Position numbers and translations under genes: made by a program
The notes under the pieces: generated by a model
Seen by the model: only the letters and a program-made list of their open reading frames with translations
Databases searched by the model: none
Told to the model about the DNA's origin: nothing
Assembly (NCBI RefSeq): GCF_012926525.1
Contig: NZ_JABBNI010000013.1
Coordinates: 1-64,000, forward strand
Direction of reading: 5' to 3'
DNA from: Clostridium muellerianum
GTDB taxonomy: Bacteria > Bacillota > Clostridia > Clostridiales > Clostridiaceae
DNA length: 64,000 nt
Part shown: positions 17,426-27,600 of the stretch, one piece after another
Numbering within the stretch: the first letter of the stretch is position 1
How the letters are laid out: each line of letters opens with the position of its first letter

Positions 17426-18592
17426 ATGAGAGATTTTATAAGTAGTAGAGTTAGAAATTTAGAGCCATCACCAACAGTAGGATTGATGAGTCTTGTAAAA
17501 AAATTAAAAAGTGAAGGGCATGACATTATTAATTTGGCAGGTGGGGAACCTAATTTTAATACTCCTGATAGGATTATTGAACAAGCATACAAGGATATGA
17601 AGGCTGGTTTTACATCCTATGTTCAAAGTACAGGTATTCCAGCTTTAAGGAAAAAAATTGCAGAGAAGCTTAAAAGAGAAAATAATATAGAAGTTGATGC
17701 AGAAAAAGGAATAATTGTTACAGCAAGTGCTAAACTAGCATTATATATAAGTTTATTCACTTTGCTAGAAGAAGGTGATGAGGCATTATATTTAGAGCCT
17801 GCATATGTATCCTATAGGCCAATGATTGAAATGACAGGTGCAAAGGCTGTTGGAGTACCTTTAGATTATAGTGATAATTATAAAATAACTGAAGAAAAAC
17901 TTTTGAAATATGTAACACCAAAGACAAAGATATTGTTAATATGTTCACCAAATAATCCAACAGGAAGAGTAAATACAGAAGAAGAATTAGAAATCTTAGT
18001 AAAGTTTGCAAAAGAACATGATATATTAATTTTTTCAGATGAAATATATGAAAGAATTATATTTGATAACAATAAACATATAAGCCCTGCAAGTTATAAA
18101 GAAATAAAAGACAGAGTAATTACTTTAAATGGTTTTTCAAAAGCTTATGCAATGGCAGGATGGAGACTAGGATACGTAGCAGCAGCACCAGAATTAATAA
18201 AAGAAATGACAAAGGTTCAACAGCATCTTATAAATTGTGCAACATCTTTTGTACAAAGTGCAGCTGTTGTGGCATTTGATTGTGAAGATGAAGTATTAAA
18301 AATGGCAAGTGAATATGAAACAAGAAGAAATTATTTTGTAAAAGCATTAAACGAAATACCAGGAGTTGAATGTAGATATCCAGAAGGAGCATTTTATGTA
18401 ATGGTACGTATAGACTATAAAGGCATGGACTCTTTTAAATTAAGCAGTTATATTTTAGAAAATGCAAAAGTAGCAGCAGCACCTGGAGAAGCATTTGGTA
18501 GAGGCGGAGAAAAATGTATTAGAATGCCTTTTGCTACTTCTATGGAAAACTTAGAAGAAGTAGTTAAAAGACTTAAAAAAGTAATTGTTTAA
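17426..18592 (+). CDS. PLP-dependent class I aminotransferase (AspC-like)
   Basis: A 388-aa fold-type I aminotransferase of the aspartate/aromatic/glutamine-transaminase type. PLP lysine in LNGFSKAYAMAGWRLGY, NNPTGR motif, SDEIYE for the pyridine nitrogen, and CIRMPFATS for the substrate carboxylate arginine. ATG follows ATAAGGAAGGTG. It belongs to the second operon, next to an amidase-type protein; glutamine transaminases coupled to an omega-amidase are a known pairing, which fits a glutamine analogue as substrate. This is inference from context. Confidence 0.9.
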   Translation: MRDFISSRVRNLEPSPTVGLMSLVKKLKSEGHDIINLAGGEPNFNTPDRIIEQAYKDMKAGFTSYVQSTGIPALRKKIAEKLKRENNIEVDAEKGIIVTASAKLALYISLFTLLEEGDEALYLEPAYVSYRPMIEMTGAKAVGVPLDYSDNYKITEEKLLKYVTPKTKILLICSPNNPTGRVNTEEELEILVKFAKEHDILIFSDEIYERIIFDNNKHISPASYKEIKDRVITLNGFSKAYAMAGWRLGYVAAAPELIKEMTKVQQHLINCATSFVQSAAVVAFDCEDEVLKMASEYETRRNYFVKALNEIPGVECRYPEGAFYVMVRIDYKGMDSFKLSSYILENAKVAAAPGEAFGRGGEKCIRMPFATSMENLEEVVKRLKKVIV

Positions 18593-18711
18593 AAAGGTTA
18601 TAAGGAAAATTAATTTAAACATAGAAGATAAAAAGATTTAGAGTTTGAATAAATATTACTAAAATTATAAATAAATATTGAAAATTTTAATAGTAAAGAG
18701 GAGACAATTAA

Positions 18712-20613
18712 ATGAGCAATTTATTAAATAATGGAATTATTGAAGTAGCAACACTAACACCTATGTCAATTCAAATAGCTGATCCAAAATATAATGTTGA
18801 TAGAATGTTAGAACTTATTCATGAGGTTAATGAAAAAAATAGAATAGGTGAGAGACAAACAAGAATAGTTGTGTATCCAGAGTTAAGTGTAACAGCTTAT
18901 AATTGTGGAGAATTATTTAATCAATCTGCATTATTAGATAATGCTAATAAAGAGTTAAAGAGATTTGTTGATGAATCCAATGATGAATTTAATCCTATTA
19001 TGATTGTTGGTATGCCAATTAGAAAAGACAATCAATTATTTAATTGTGCTGTTGTAATTCATAGAGGAAAGATATTAGGAGTTATCCCAAAAACTTTTCT
19101 TCCTAACTATACAGTTCTTTATGAAGCAAGATACTTTAGTTCTTCTGTTACTAGAATAGACGATGAAATTGTAATGTATGGCGACAAAATTCCATTTACA
19201 CCAAATTTACTTTTTGAAGATGAACAAACAGGAGCAATTGTTAGTGCTGAACTTTGTGAGGATTTATGGATGAATCTGCCACCTTCTGCATATCACTGCT
19301 TGCATGGTGCCAATATTGTAGCAAATCTTTCATCAAGTAATCAGACTTTTGGTAAAACTGCTTATCGTGAAGATTTACTTAAAGTACATTCTTCAATATG
19401 TTCATGTGGATATATATACACATGTGCAACAGCTGCAGAAACTACAATAGATAGTGTTTTTGCAGGACATAATATGATTGTAGAAAATGGTGATATTGTT
19501 TCAGAAACTAGATTTATGGAAAATAAGGACATTACTTATGGAGAAATAGATATTGAAAAATCTATGAATGAAAGGGCATTACGTGGTTCATATATGACAA
19601 TTCCAGATAGACAAGAATATAAGCATATATATTTTAAGACATTTGAGCCAAAGTCAAAGAAATTTAAATCAAATAGAGAGTTACCACTGTTACCTTTCGT
19701 GCCACAGGACATTGAAAATGCTGCAAAAGATACTTTCAATTTACAGGTTTCAGGTTTAGCTGAAAGATTAAAGAAAAACCAATGTGACAAAATTGTTATA
19801 GATATGTGTAGTGGATTGAACTCTATATTGGGATTAATTGCAGCTGTAGAAGCATTTAAACTAAATAATTATGATGTTAAGGGAATTACAGGTGTTATAA
19901 TTCCTTGCTCAGATACAGAAAATAAAATAGTAGATGAAACAAAAAAATTAATGGAATTATTAAATGTTAATTGTGTACATTTGGATGAAGAAAGAAAAAA
20001 AGCTCAAGTTCTTATGGATGTTGCAGACAAGTATAAAGCTGTTGTTATAGGAATTGCGGACCTAACTGAGATAGCTGTTGGTGAAAATTCATATCATGTA
20101 GATCAAATAAGTGTGTATGGTGTTAATGCTGCAGTACCTAAGACAGTAATTAGAAGCATAGTTTATTATTATGCTAAAAAACAAGAGGTGGAAATTGGAA
20201 CAGTTCTACTTGATATTTGTGATAAATATTTCAACTTTGAATTATTGTTAGAGAACCCATATGAGAAAGTTGATAATATAGAGTTTGTAGATTCTTATAT
20301 TGTTTATGATTTTATCCTACACAATATGTTAAAATGTGGATTTGGTCCTAAAAAGATTTATGATTTATATGTAAATTCTAGGATGCTGAATGCTAAAAAT
20401 AATGGAATCAATGAAGATGTTGTTGACAAGAAAAAAGTTTTGAAGGATATGAAGTTTTTCTACAAAAACTTCTTTGGTCAACAATTTAAACGTTCCAGTG
20501 TACCTGATACTATAAAAATATATGGAGCATCTCTAGTACAGAACGACTGGCGTATGCCAAGTGATGCTTCTGCAGAAGTGTGGTTAAGAGAATTATCCGA
20601 GATAGTTGAATAG
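18712..20613 (+). CDS. NadE-like protein: intact amidase domain, degenerate synthetase domain
   Basis: 633 aa with the two-domain layout of glutamine-dependent NAD synthetase. The N-terminal nitrilase-type glutaminase domain (about 1-320) keeps its catalytic triad: Glu57 (YPEL), Lys127 (PKTFLPNY) and Cys182 (LCEDLW), in the same spacing as in true NadE. The C-terminal domain (about 345-633) retains the outline (GVNAAVPKT, YYYAKK) but its ATP-pyrophosphatase loop SGGxDS is CSGLNS (366-371), the segment after it is shortened, and GTGDLSE is GIADLTE. NAD synthesis is therefore unlikely. In this operon it may be an amidase for a glutamine analogue or its 2-oxo amide (omega-amidase reaction), or an amide ligase. 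ATG follows AGAGGAGA. Confidence 0.85.
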   Translation: MSNLLNNGIIEVATLTPMSIQIADPKYNVDRMLELIHEVNEKNRIGERQTRIVVYPELSVTAYNCGELFNQSALLDNANKELKRFVDESNDEFNPIMIVGMPIRKDNQLFNCAVVIHRGKILGVIPKTFLPNYTVLYEARYFSSSVTRIDDEIVMYGDKIPFTPNLLFEDEQTGAIVSAELCEDLWMNLPPSAYHCLHGANIVANLSSSNQTFGKTAYREDLLKVHSSICSCGYIYTCATAAETTIDSVFAGHNMIVENGDIVSETRFMENKDITYGEIDIEKSMNERALRGSYMTIPDRQEYKHIYFKTFEPKSKKFKSNRELPLLPFVPQDIENAAKDTFNLQVSGLAERLKKNQCDKIVIDMCSGLNSILGLIAAVEAFKLNNYDVKGITGVIIPCSDTENKIVDETKKLMELLNVNCVHLDEERKKAQVLMDVADKYKAVVIGIADLTEIAVGENSYHVDQISVYGVNAAVPKTVIRSIVYYYAKKQEVEIGTVLLDICDKYFNFELLLENPYEKVDNIEFVDSYIVYDFILHNMLKCGFGPKKIYDLYVNSRMLNAKNNGINEDVVDKKKVLKDMKFFYKNFFGQQFKRSSVPDTIKIYGASLVQNDWRMPSDASAEVWLRELSEIVE

Positions 20614-20659
20614 ATTTTTGATAAATAAAAGTATATAAAGAAATGAGGAGAAAATAGAA

Positions 20660-21325
20660 ATGGAAATTAAAAGATTACCAGTGGAAATAATTGAGGAATA
20701 TAAAAAGTTAGATACGTCTTCTATTACTGATGCCCTTGATAAACAGGGTATTGCTGGAGGACTACTTGGAATAAAAGCAGTAGTAGATGGTACTAGGGTA
20801 TGTGGACAAGCATTTACAGTACATTATGTACCATGTGGAACAGTAAAAGGAACTGTTGGAGATTTTTTAGATGATGTTGCAGCAGGAGATGTTGTAGTAA
20901 TAGATAACAGTGGTAGAGAATATTGTACTGTTTGGGGAGATATAATGTCACAAGTGGCAAAACAAAAAGGAATTGCCGGAACAGTTGTGGATGGGGTTTG
21001 TCGTGATGTAAAAACCATAAGAGAAGTTGAGTATCCTATTTTTACAAAGGGAATTTATATGATGACAGGAAAAGATAGAGTTGAAGTAGATGCAGTAAAC
21101 ATTCCTGTTGGAATTTCTGGAGTTAAGGTATGTTCAGGAGATTTAATTGTTGCAGATGAAAATGGAGCTGTTTGTATACCAGTTTCAGTTGTAGAAAAAA
21201 CATTAGAAATTGCAAAATCAATTGAAGAAGTGGAAGGACGTATAGTGAGTGCTGTTAAAGGCGGAAAAACTTTAAAAGAAGCTAGATCTGAAACGGGATA
21301 TCACACATTGCAAACTAAAGCATAA
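20660..21325 (+). CDS. RraA/HMG-aldolase-like protein, type 2, copy b
   Basis: 221 aa, close copy of the protein at 9881 (about ten differences, mostly near both ends). WGD and GIAGTVVDGVCRD are unchanged. It starts with ATG where copy a has GTG, and the leader TATATAAAGAAATGAGGAG is also duplicated. Last gene of the operon under operator D, followed by a terminator. Confidence 0.87.
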   Translation: MEIKRLPVEIIEEYKKLDTSSITDALDKQGIAGGLLGIKAVVDGTRVCGQAFTVHYVPCGTVKGTVGDFLDDVAAGDVVVIDNSGREYCTVWGDIMSQVAKQKGIAGTVVDGVCRDVKTIREVEYPIFTKGIYMMTGKDRVEVDAVNIPVGISGVKVCSGDLIVADENGAVCIPVSVVEKTLEIAKSIEEVEGRIVSAVKGGKTLKEARSETGYHTLQTKA

Positions 21326-21356
21326 GATTTATAAATTCGTATTGTTGTAAAAAGTG

Positions 21357-21396
21357 ACGGTATGTTGATCTCATTTTGTTGGGATTAGCATACCGT
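21357..21396 (+). terminator. Terminator of the second aldolase operon
   Basis: ACGGTATG (21357-21364) pairs with CATACCGT (21389-21396), with partial inner pairing, then TTTCTAATT. It separates the operon from the second LysR gene. Confidence 0.7.
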
Positions 21397-21607
21397 TTCT
21401 AATTGAGATAATTGTATAGATGTAAATTTTATAGTTTTATAAAAAACTATAAACGTATCGCTAAGTAAGACAACTTCAGAGAGAAATATTCTATGCTTTA
21501 CTTGATTTTATTTTTTAGTTCATGTATCTTTATAGCAAAGAAACATATATATGCTATTACACTTATACAGATGCATACATAAATTTAATATGTGGAGTGA
21601 TTATTTT

Positions 21608-22474
21608 ATGGACATTAAGCAACTTATGTATTTTATTGCAATTGTTGAAGAAAGGAATATAAGCAAGGCAGCCGAAAGAGTACATATAGCACAACCACAC
21701 CTCAGCCAACAGTTGAAACTTATGGAAGATGAATTAAACGTTAAATTGGTAGAAAGAAATACTCGAAAGTTCCAAATAACTGATGCAGGACGAAGATTAT
21801 GGCATAGATCTAAGCAGATGATAGAATTAATGGAATCAACAGTTAAAGAACTAAAAGATTTTAGCGAAGGATTAGAGGGAACTTTATCAATTGGAACTAT
21901 ATCTTCTTCAGGGAACATAATTTTTCCACAGAGAATATGTAACTTTAGTAAAAAGTACCCAAATATAAATTTTGAAATACGAGAATGCAGCACAGATGAA
22001 ATATTAGAATTGTTAAAGAGTGGTGTAATAGAAATTGGAATTATACGAACACCTTTAAATTCAGAGATTTATGAGTCCATAAGCTTACCCATTGAACCAA
22101 TGGTTGCTGCAACTAATAACAATTACCATTGGAATAATAAAAAAAAGAATATATGTTTAAGGGAACTTGTAGATAAACCTCTACTAGTACATCGCAGATA
22201 TGAAAAAATGATAACAGAATTATGTAGACATGAAGGATTTAAGCCAAGAATACTTTGTAAAATTGAGGATACCAGATCTATATTGCTATTAGCAAATGCA
22301 GGAATGGGTGTTGCCATTGTGCCAAAGGATTGGGTAGAACTTATTCCAAATATTAATTTAAGCTATAAAATAATTAAAGAACCATCGCTAAATACAAGTA
22401 CAACTATAGTGTGGATGAAAGATCATTATCTATCTTCTGCAGCTAAGCACTTTTTAAAAACTTTTGAAGTATAA
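21608..22474 (+). CDS. LysR-family transcriptional regulator 2
   Basis: 288 aa, LysR type of the CysL/CynR-like branch: DNA-binding region around ERNISKAAERVHIAQPHLSQQ, effector domain with IGIIRTPLN and ANAGMGVAIVPKDW. The ATG at 21608 follows GTGGAGTG; earlier in-frame codons lack a ribosome site. It differs from the LysR at 15257. A relic of its promoter region lies at 8721-8835, so it was part of the unit that was duplicated. Its own targets are not marked by a palindrome I could recognise. Confidence 0.88.
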   Translation: MDIKQLMYFIAIVEERNISKAAERVHIAQPHLSQQLKLMEDELNVKLVERNTRKFQITDAGRRLWHRSKQMIELMESTVKELKDFSEGLEGTLSIGTISSSGNIIFPQRICNFSKKYPNINFEIRECSTDEILELLKSGVIEIGIIRTPLNSEIYESISLPIEPMVAATNNNYHWNNKKKNICLRELVDKPLLVHRRYEKMITELCRHEGFKPRILCKIEDTRSILLLANAGMGVAIVPKDWVELIPNINLSYKIIKEPSLNTSTTIVWMKDHYLSSAAKHFLKTFEV

Positions 22475-22511
22475 ATAAAATTATTTAGTGGAAAAGTTTA
22501 GTTAAATACCT

Positions 22512-22739
22512 AAATTTAATGGCATATATGATGAAAAGTTTACAGGTTATTCACCCATTGGTTTTTCTCCAAATGGAAAGTATTTTGTATATTTTTCTAT
22601 GGAGCATCTAACTCCTATTGGAACCTTTATAGAGGGAGTTACTAAAGGGAATGTTGGTAAAACTTATATTATGGATATGGAAACAGGTAAAAGCACCAGG
22701 TTTATTGATTGTCAGCGTATTCAGTGGATTATGAATTAA
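22512..22739 (+). pseudogene. 3' fragment of the propeller-like gene
   Basis: Matches the end of the gene at 5397-6140 (equivalent part begins about 5911), with only scattered substitutions and the same stop position. The 75-codon frame is still open, but stop codons (TAG, TAA) lie just upstream and there is no start, so the protein's N-terminus and membrane anchor are gone. Confidence 0.88.
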
Positions 22740-22790
22740 AATGGGCGAACCGTATATATTAAGAATTAAAATCTAATTAAAGATTAAGAA

Positions 22791-22825
22791 ATAAACCAAT
22801 GATATTAAAAGTATCATTGGTTTAT
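22791..22825. terminator. Perfect 14-bp hairpin before the ATPase gene
   Basis: ATAAACCAATGATA (22791-22804) and its exact complement (22812-22825) flank a 7-nt loop. It may terminate the remnant before it or serve as an operator: a TATAAT follows immediately, at 22828. Confidence 0.55.
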
Positions 22826-22891
22826 GTTATAATCATTTTAAAATATAGGTATTATTTAATAGAGAAGTAACTCTAAGAAGGAAGTGAAATT

Positions 22892-24409
22892 ATGGCAAAA
22901 AGATTTAATACAACAGGGGTATGTATACCTAAAAAACATTATATGGTAGATATATCAAGAAAGATAGATGAGATAGAGAAGCTTGTAGATGAAGAATTTT
23001 ACTTTGTCATAAATAGGCCAAGGCAATTTGGAAAAACAACAACATTAAATGAGTTATATAAAAGATTAAATAGCAAATATAGCGTAATAAGAATGGATTT
23101 TGAACTTATGGGGGAAGATTTTTCAAGTGAAGAAAGATTTTGTAGAACCTTTATAAATAGTATATCAAGATTCATAAATAAGGATATTAAGAAGGCAGAT
23201 ACCTTAACAGAACTTTCATATATAATAATGAATTTAACAAAAGATAATGAAGTTGTACTTCTTATAGATGAGGTTGATAGAAATTCTAACAATAGATTAT
23301 TTTTAAGTTTTCTTGGTATGCTAAGATCATTATATTTAAGTAGAGAGCAAGAACTTGCAACTACTTTTAAATCCGTTATATTAGCTGGAGTTTATGACAT
23401 AAAAAATTTGAAACTAAAGGTTAGAGATGATAGTGATACAAGGTATAATTCACCATGGAATATAGCAGTAAATTTTAATGTGGATATGAGTTTTAGTAAA
23501 GTAGATATAAGCACTATGTTAAATCAATATGCTAATGAAAATAATTTATCATTAGATATTGACGTACTTAGTAAAGAAATATATAAATTTACATCAGGAT
23601 ATCCTTTTTTAGTATCAAGGATATGTCAAATAGTAGATGAGGATTTATTATCAGAAGATAAAAGAGAGTGGACAGTGCTTGATATACAAAAAGCTGTAAA
23701 ATTGTTGTTAGATGACAAGAACACTTTATTTGATGATTTGATTAAGAATCTTGAAAATAGCTCTGAACTATATGAATGTTTGTATAATATATTAGTTAAC
23801 GGTTTACCAATAACATACAATATAAATAATCCTATTGTAGATTTAGGACATATGTTTGGATATTTAGTAAAAAATAAAAATAACAATATTGTTGTATCCA
23901 ATCAAATTCTTAAGGAAGTTATTTATAGTTATATGATATCTAAAACAGATACTATGACAATGGCTAAGTATAATTTTAAAGATAATTTCATAAAGGAAGA
24001 TAATACGCTAAATATGAAGAAGGTATTATTAAGATTTCAGCAGTTTATGAAAGAGAATTACAGTTCAAAGGATATAGAGTTTTTAGAAAGACAGGGAGTT
24101 CTTTTATTTTTATCCTTTATAAAACCAATAATTAATGGTGTTGGGTTTGATTATAAGGAAGTTCAAATTTCTGAAGAAAGAAGAATGGATATTGTTATTC
24201 AATATAACAAATGTAAATATGTTATAGAAACTAAAATTTGGCATGGAGAAAAAGCTCATAGAAATGGGTTGAATCAATTGAAGAGTTATTTGGATATAGA
24301 AGGTTTAGATAAAGGATACTTATTGATATTTAATTTTAATGAAAATAAACAATATGTATATAATGAATATTGTGTGGTAGATAAGAATATATTTGAGGTT
24401 GTTGTTTAA
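22892..24409 (+). CDS. AAA ATPase with C-terminal PD-(D/E)XK nuclease domain
   Basis: 505 aa. The N-terminal AAA-like domain has Walker A RPRQFGKTT (about residues 42-50) and Walker B VVLLIDEVDRN. The C-terminus contains RRMDIVIQYNKCKYVIETK, the Asp...Glu-x-Lys core of a PD-(D/E)XK nuclease. This family is widespread, often in several copies, in clostridia and fusobacteria; its biology is unclear, and mobile-element or defence roles are suggested by the domain pair only. ATG follows AAGGAAGTG. A dead 3' copy lies at 6195-6328. Confidence 0.85.
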   Translation: MAKRFNTTGVCIPKKHYMVDISRKIDEIEKLVDEEFYFVINRPRQFGKTTTLNELYKRLNSKYSVIRMDFELMGEDFSSEERFCRTFINSISRFINKDIKKADTLTELSYIIMNLTKDNEVVLLIDEVDRNSNNRLFLSFLGMLRSLYLSREQELATTFKSVILAGVYDIKNLKLKVRDDSDTRYNSPWNIAVNFNVDMSFSKVDISTMLNQYANENNLSLDIDVLSKEIYKFTSGYPFLVSRICQIVDEDLLSEDKREWTVLDIQKAVKLLLDDKNTLFDDLIKNLENSSELYECLYNILVNGLPITYNINNPIVDLGHMFGYLVKNKNNNIVVSNQILKEVIYSYMISKTDTMTMAKYNFKDNFIKEDNTLNMKKVLLRFQQFMKENYSSKDIEFLERQGVLLFLSFIKPIINGVGFDYKEVQISEERRMDIVIQYNKCKYVIETKIWHGEKAHRNGLNQLKSYLDIEGLDKGYLLIFNFNENKQYVYNEYCVVDKNIFEVVV

Positions 24410-24411
24410 TG

Positions 24412-24440
24412 GATAGGCTTTTGAGTCTATCTATTTTTTT
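24412..24440 (+). terminator. Terminator of the ATPase-nuclease gene
   Basis: GATAGGC-TTTTGA-GTCTATC hairpin followed by a seven-T run. The same structure is kept at 6330-6358. Confidence 0.85.
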
Positions 24441-24618
24441 ACAAAAAAGTATAATGAAATTTTGCTTTGTTGATGGAAGAGCAATAAAAGCATCCTAAAA
24501 TTTTTGAAGATTATTTGCCAAATCCAAGTATAATATAAAAAAAGTGTGGCATTTTTGGTAAAATATAATTAAAATATTTACATATGGGAATAAACCCAAA
24601 TAGGAAAGGTGAATACAT

Positions 24619-27600
24619 ATGGAAGAATTATTAAATTTATTAAGAGTTAAACTTTGTAATTGTACTTTAGAAAAGGAAGAGATAATTAAACTCAAGGAAT
24701 ATATTGAAAATGGTGATGATACTTTAGATTTAAATGAAATTCATAAGTATAACATGGAAAATACATTAAGAGGAAATTATAATATAAGGCAAGATTTTTG
24801 GAAATTAGTAGATGGATTTATGGATAATGAAGAAGTCTTTAAGAGAATTTTAAAGGTGTTTTGGGCCATAGGTCAGGAAAGCTTCTTTAAAATAGTATAT
24901 AGTAGATTTTTTTCTATTCCTAAATTTGCTGATTATTTAAAACCTATGGATAACAAAGAAAGAATATTAGTGTGGCTTATAAGAACTTGTCCAAATAGTG
25001 TGGACATAATAATCCCAATTGTTGAAGAAATGATAAATGAAGATAGAGAAATACTTTCAAAGGCTTTTTTACAAACAGAAGATGGCTTTGTGAAGGTAGT
25101 TTTAGCTGCTTTTGCTATTAAAAATTCTTGTAAGCTTCCTGAAGATGGAGAAAAATTTATAAAACATCATTTAGAAAATGCAGATGATATAAACAAGTAT
25201 TTAAGAGACAAACAAACAGCTATAATTCAAATTTTAGCTTATGCACGCAGTAGGAGTGAGATATTACGAGAAATTGTTAGGGAGGCAGTTAATAACAGTA
25301 TTAACAGAAGAATGCTTTTTGATGAATTAGTAGATTTTATCTGTTCCTATGATAATAAGGTTAAAAGTTATGACATTTTAAGAGAGTTTGATATTGATAA
25401 GAAGTTATATGTACTTAGGTTAATAAATTTATATATTGAAGAAGAAAATAGTAAAGTACTTAAAGAGATAGAACAGAGAATAAAAGAAATGCCATTAATT
25501 TTTAGAGAAAGTTTGGAATTTGTTACTAAAAGAAGAATGGGTAAGACTAATTTTCAAGATGTTGAAGCTCTTACCCTTGCTTTAGTTATATATAAAAATT
25601 CAAAGGAAGATGAAGATTTAAATCAGGCTAAGAAATTCATAGAAAATATTTTAAATGGATATATAGCTAACTTTAAGGGTTTTGATGTAGCACTATGTAA
25701 AGAGAGGGCTAAGATTTTAAAATATGTAATGGACGGTAAAAATAAAGAGTGTATAGATAATTACATTTCTATAGTAGACAAAAGGTCAATTGAAGGTTCA
25801 ATTTGGCGTTACCATAGCGTTTGTTTTAAATTAATTTATTATATAGATGAAACTAGAGAAATTATTTATAGATTTTTATACTTGGTACTTAATACTGAAA
25901 AATATGGTTTAGCTTCTTCAGTAATATCTAATGTATTAGAAAGTCAATCTATGAGTTATATAAGTTTTGCTGAAAAACTTTTAGACACAGGTATAAGTGA
26001 AAGACATTTAATTCTTGCTGCTGATACCGCCCTAAATCCAAAAGCCAAGGAATATTTAAGAAAGCTATGTAATGAAGGAAATACAGAACTTATAAATACT
26101 ATAGATAGTTTAAGTGTTGCAAAAGAGTTCGTACTTGAAGGTTTATTTAATGCAGACAAGGAAAAGTATTCTGAAGTTTTAGTAAGAAGTTTATTAGATG
26201 ATTCAAAGCTTATTAGAGATAAAGCAGTAAAACTTCTTAGCACTTATGAAGGTTGTAAAGAAATGGTATTAGAGAATTTTAAAAGTAGAAAAACTGCAGT
26301 AAGAGAAGCGGCTGCAAGGATTTTAATAAACTTTGATATGAGAAACTTTACAGATGAACTTGAGAAATTTGCAGAGAAAGAAAAAAATGAAAAAATTAAG
26401 GTGTTAATATTAAACATTATAAATAGAGATTATTTAGATGATGAAATACTTGAAAGCTCAGAAAGTATAAGCAATTACTGTAGTGAAAGATTGAAAAAAA
26501 CTGCTTATAGCACTCCAGAATGGATTTCTGTAAATGCACTTCCAGAGGTAAGGTATAAAGATGAAAAAATAATATCAAAGGATGTAATAAGCTATTTAAT
26601 AAGTAAATATTCCCTGGAAAATATTGTACAAAAAAACTTTGTTGCAGAAAAGGTAATTGAAAAGTGTAATAAGCAGGATTTAGATGTAGTTGGATTGGAA
26701 ATTTTAAAAAACTGGATTAATGATGGAGCAGATACAAAAAAGAAGTGGACTTTAGCCTTAGTTACATCAGTAGGAGGACTTAATGTAGTAAATGCTTTAA
26801 AAGATCAAATAGACATATGGGCAAAAAATGCTAGAGGTGCGATTGCTTGTGAGGCTATAAAAGCTTTAGCATTAAATGGCAGTGATGAAGCTTTAATGAT
26901 TTTAGATACTATATCAAGGAAGTTTAAGCATAAGCAAATTAAAAAAGCAGCAGGAGAAGCTTTTATTTCTGCAGCAAAGATTCTTAAATTAACAGCAGAA
27001 GATTTAGCAGATAGAATAGTACCTAACTTAGATTTTAATTTAAGAGGAGAAAGAGTATTTGACTATGGAAGTAGAAGTTTTACAGTAACATTAGGAGTAG
27101 ATTTTTCATTAAAAATTGAAGATAACAATGGAAAGACAATAAAGACTCTTCCAAAGATGGGTAAAGCTGATGATGAATTGAAATCTAAAGAGGCTTTATC
27201 AGAGTTTAAAGCAATGAAAAAACAAATTAAAACTGTAGTTTCAACTCAAACTTTAAGATTAGAAATGGCTCTTTCTTCAAATAGGTTGTGGAGTAAAAAA
27301 GCCTGGGAAAAGTTATTTGTTAAAAATCCTATTATGCATAATTTTTCTCTTGGATTAGTGTGGGGAGTTTATGAGGAAGGAAAGTTAAAAGATACTTTTA
27401 GGTACATGGAAGATGGTAGTTTCAATACAAAGGATGAAGAAGAATATGAACTTTTAGAAAAAGATTATATAGGTCTTGTACATCCTTTAGAGATGGATAA
27501 AGAAAGCTTAGATGATTGGAAACAACAATTTGAAGATTATGAAATAGTACAACCTTTTCCACAGCTTCAAAGAAAGATTTATAAAATAACTGAAGAAGAA

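Noticed and set aside
18712-20613. Annotation as ordinary NAD synthetase (nadE)
   Set aside because: The SGGxDS loop and nearby binding segments are altered, and the gene sits in a catabolic operon.
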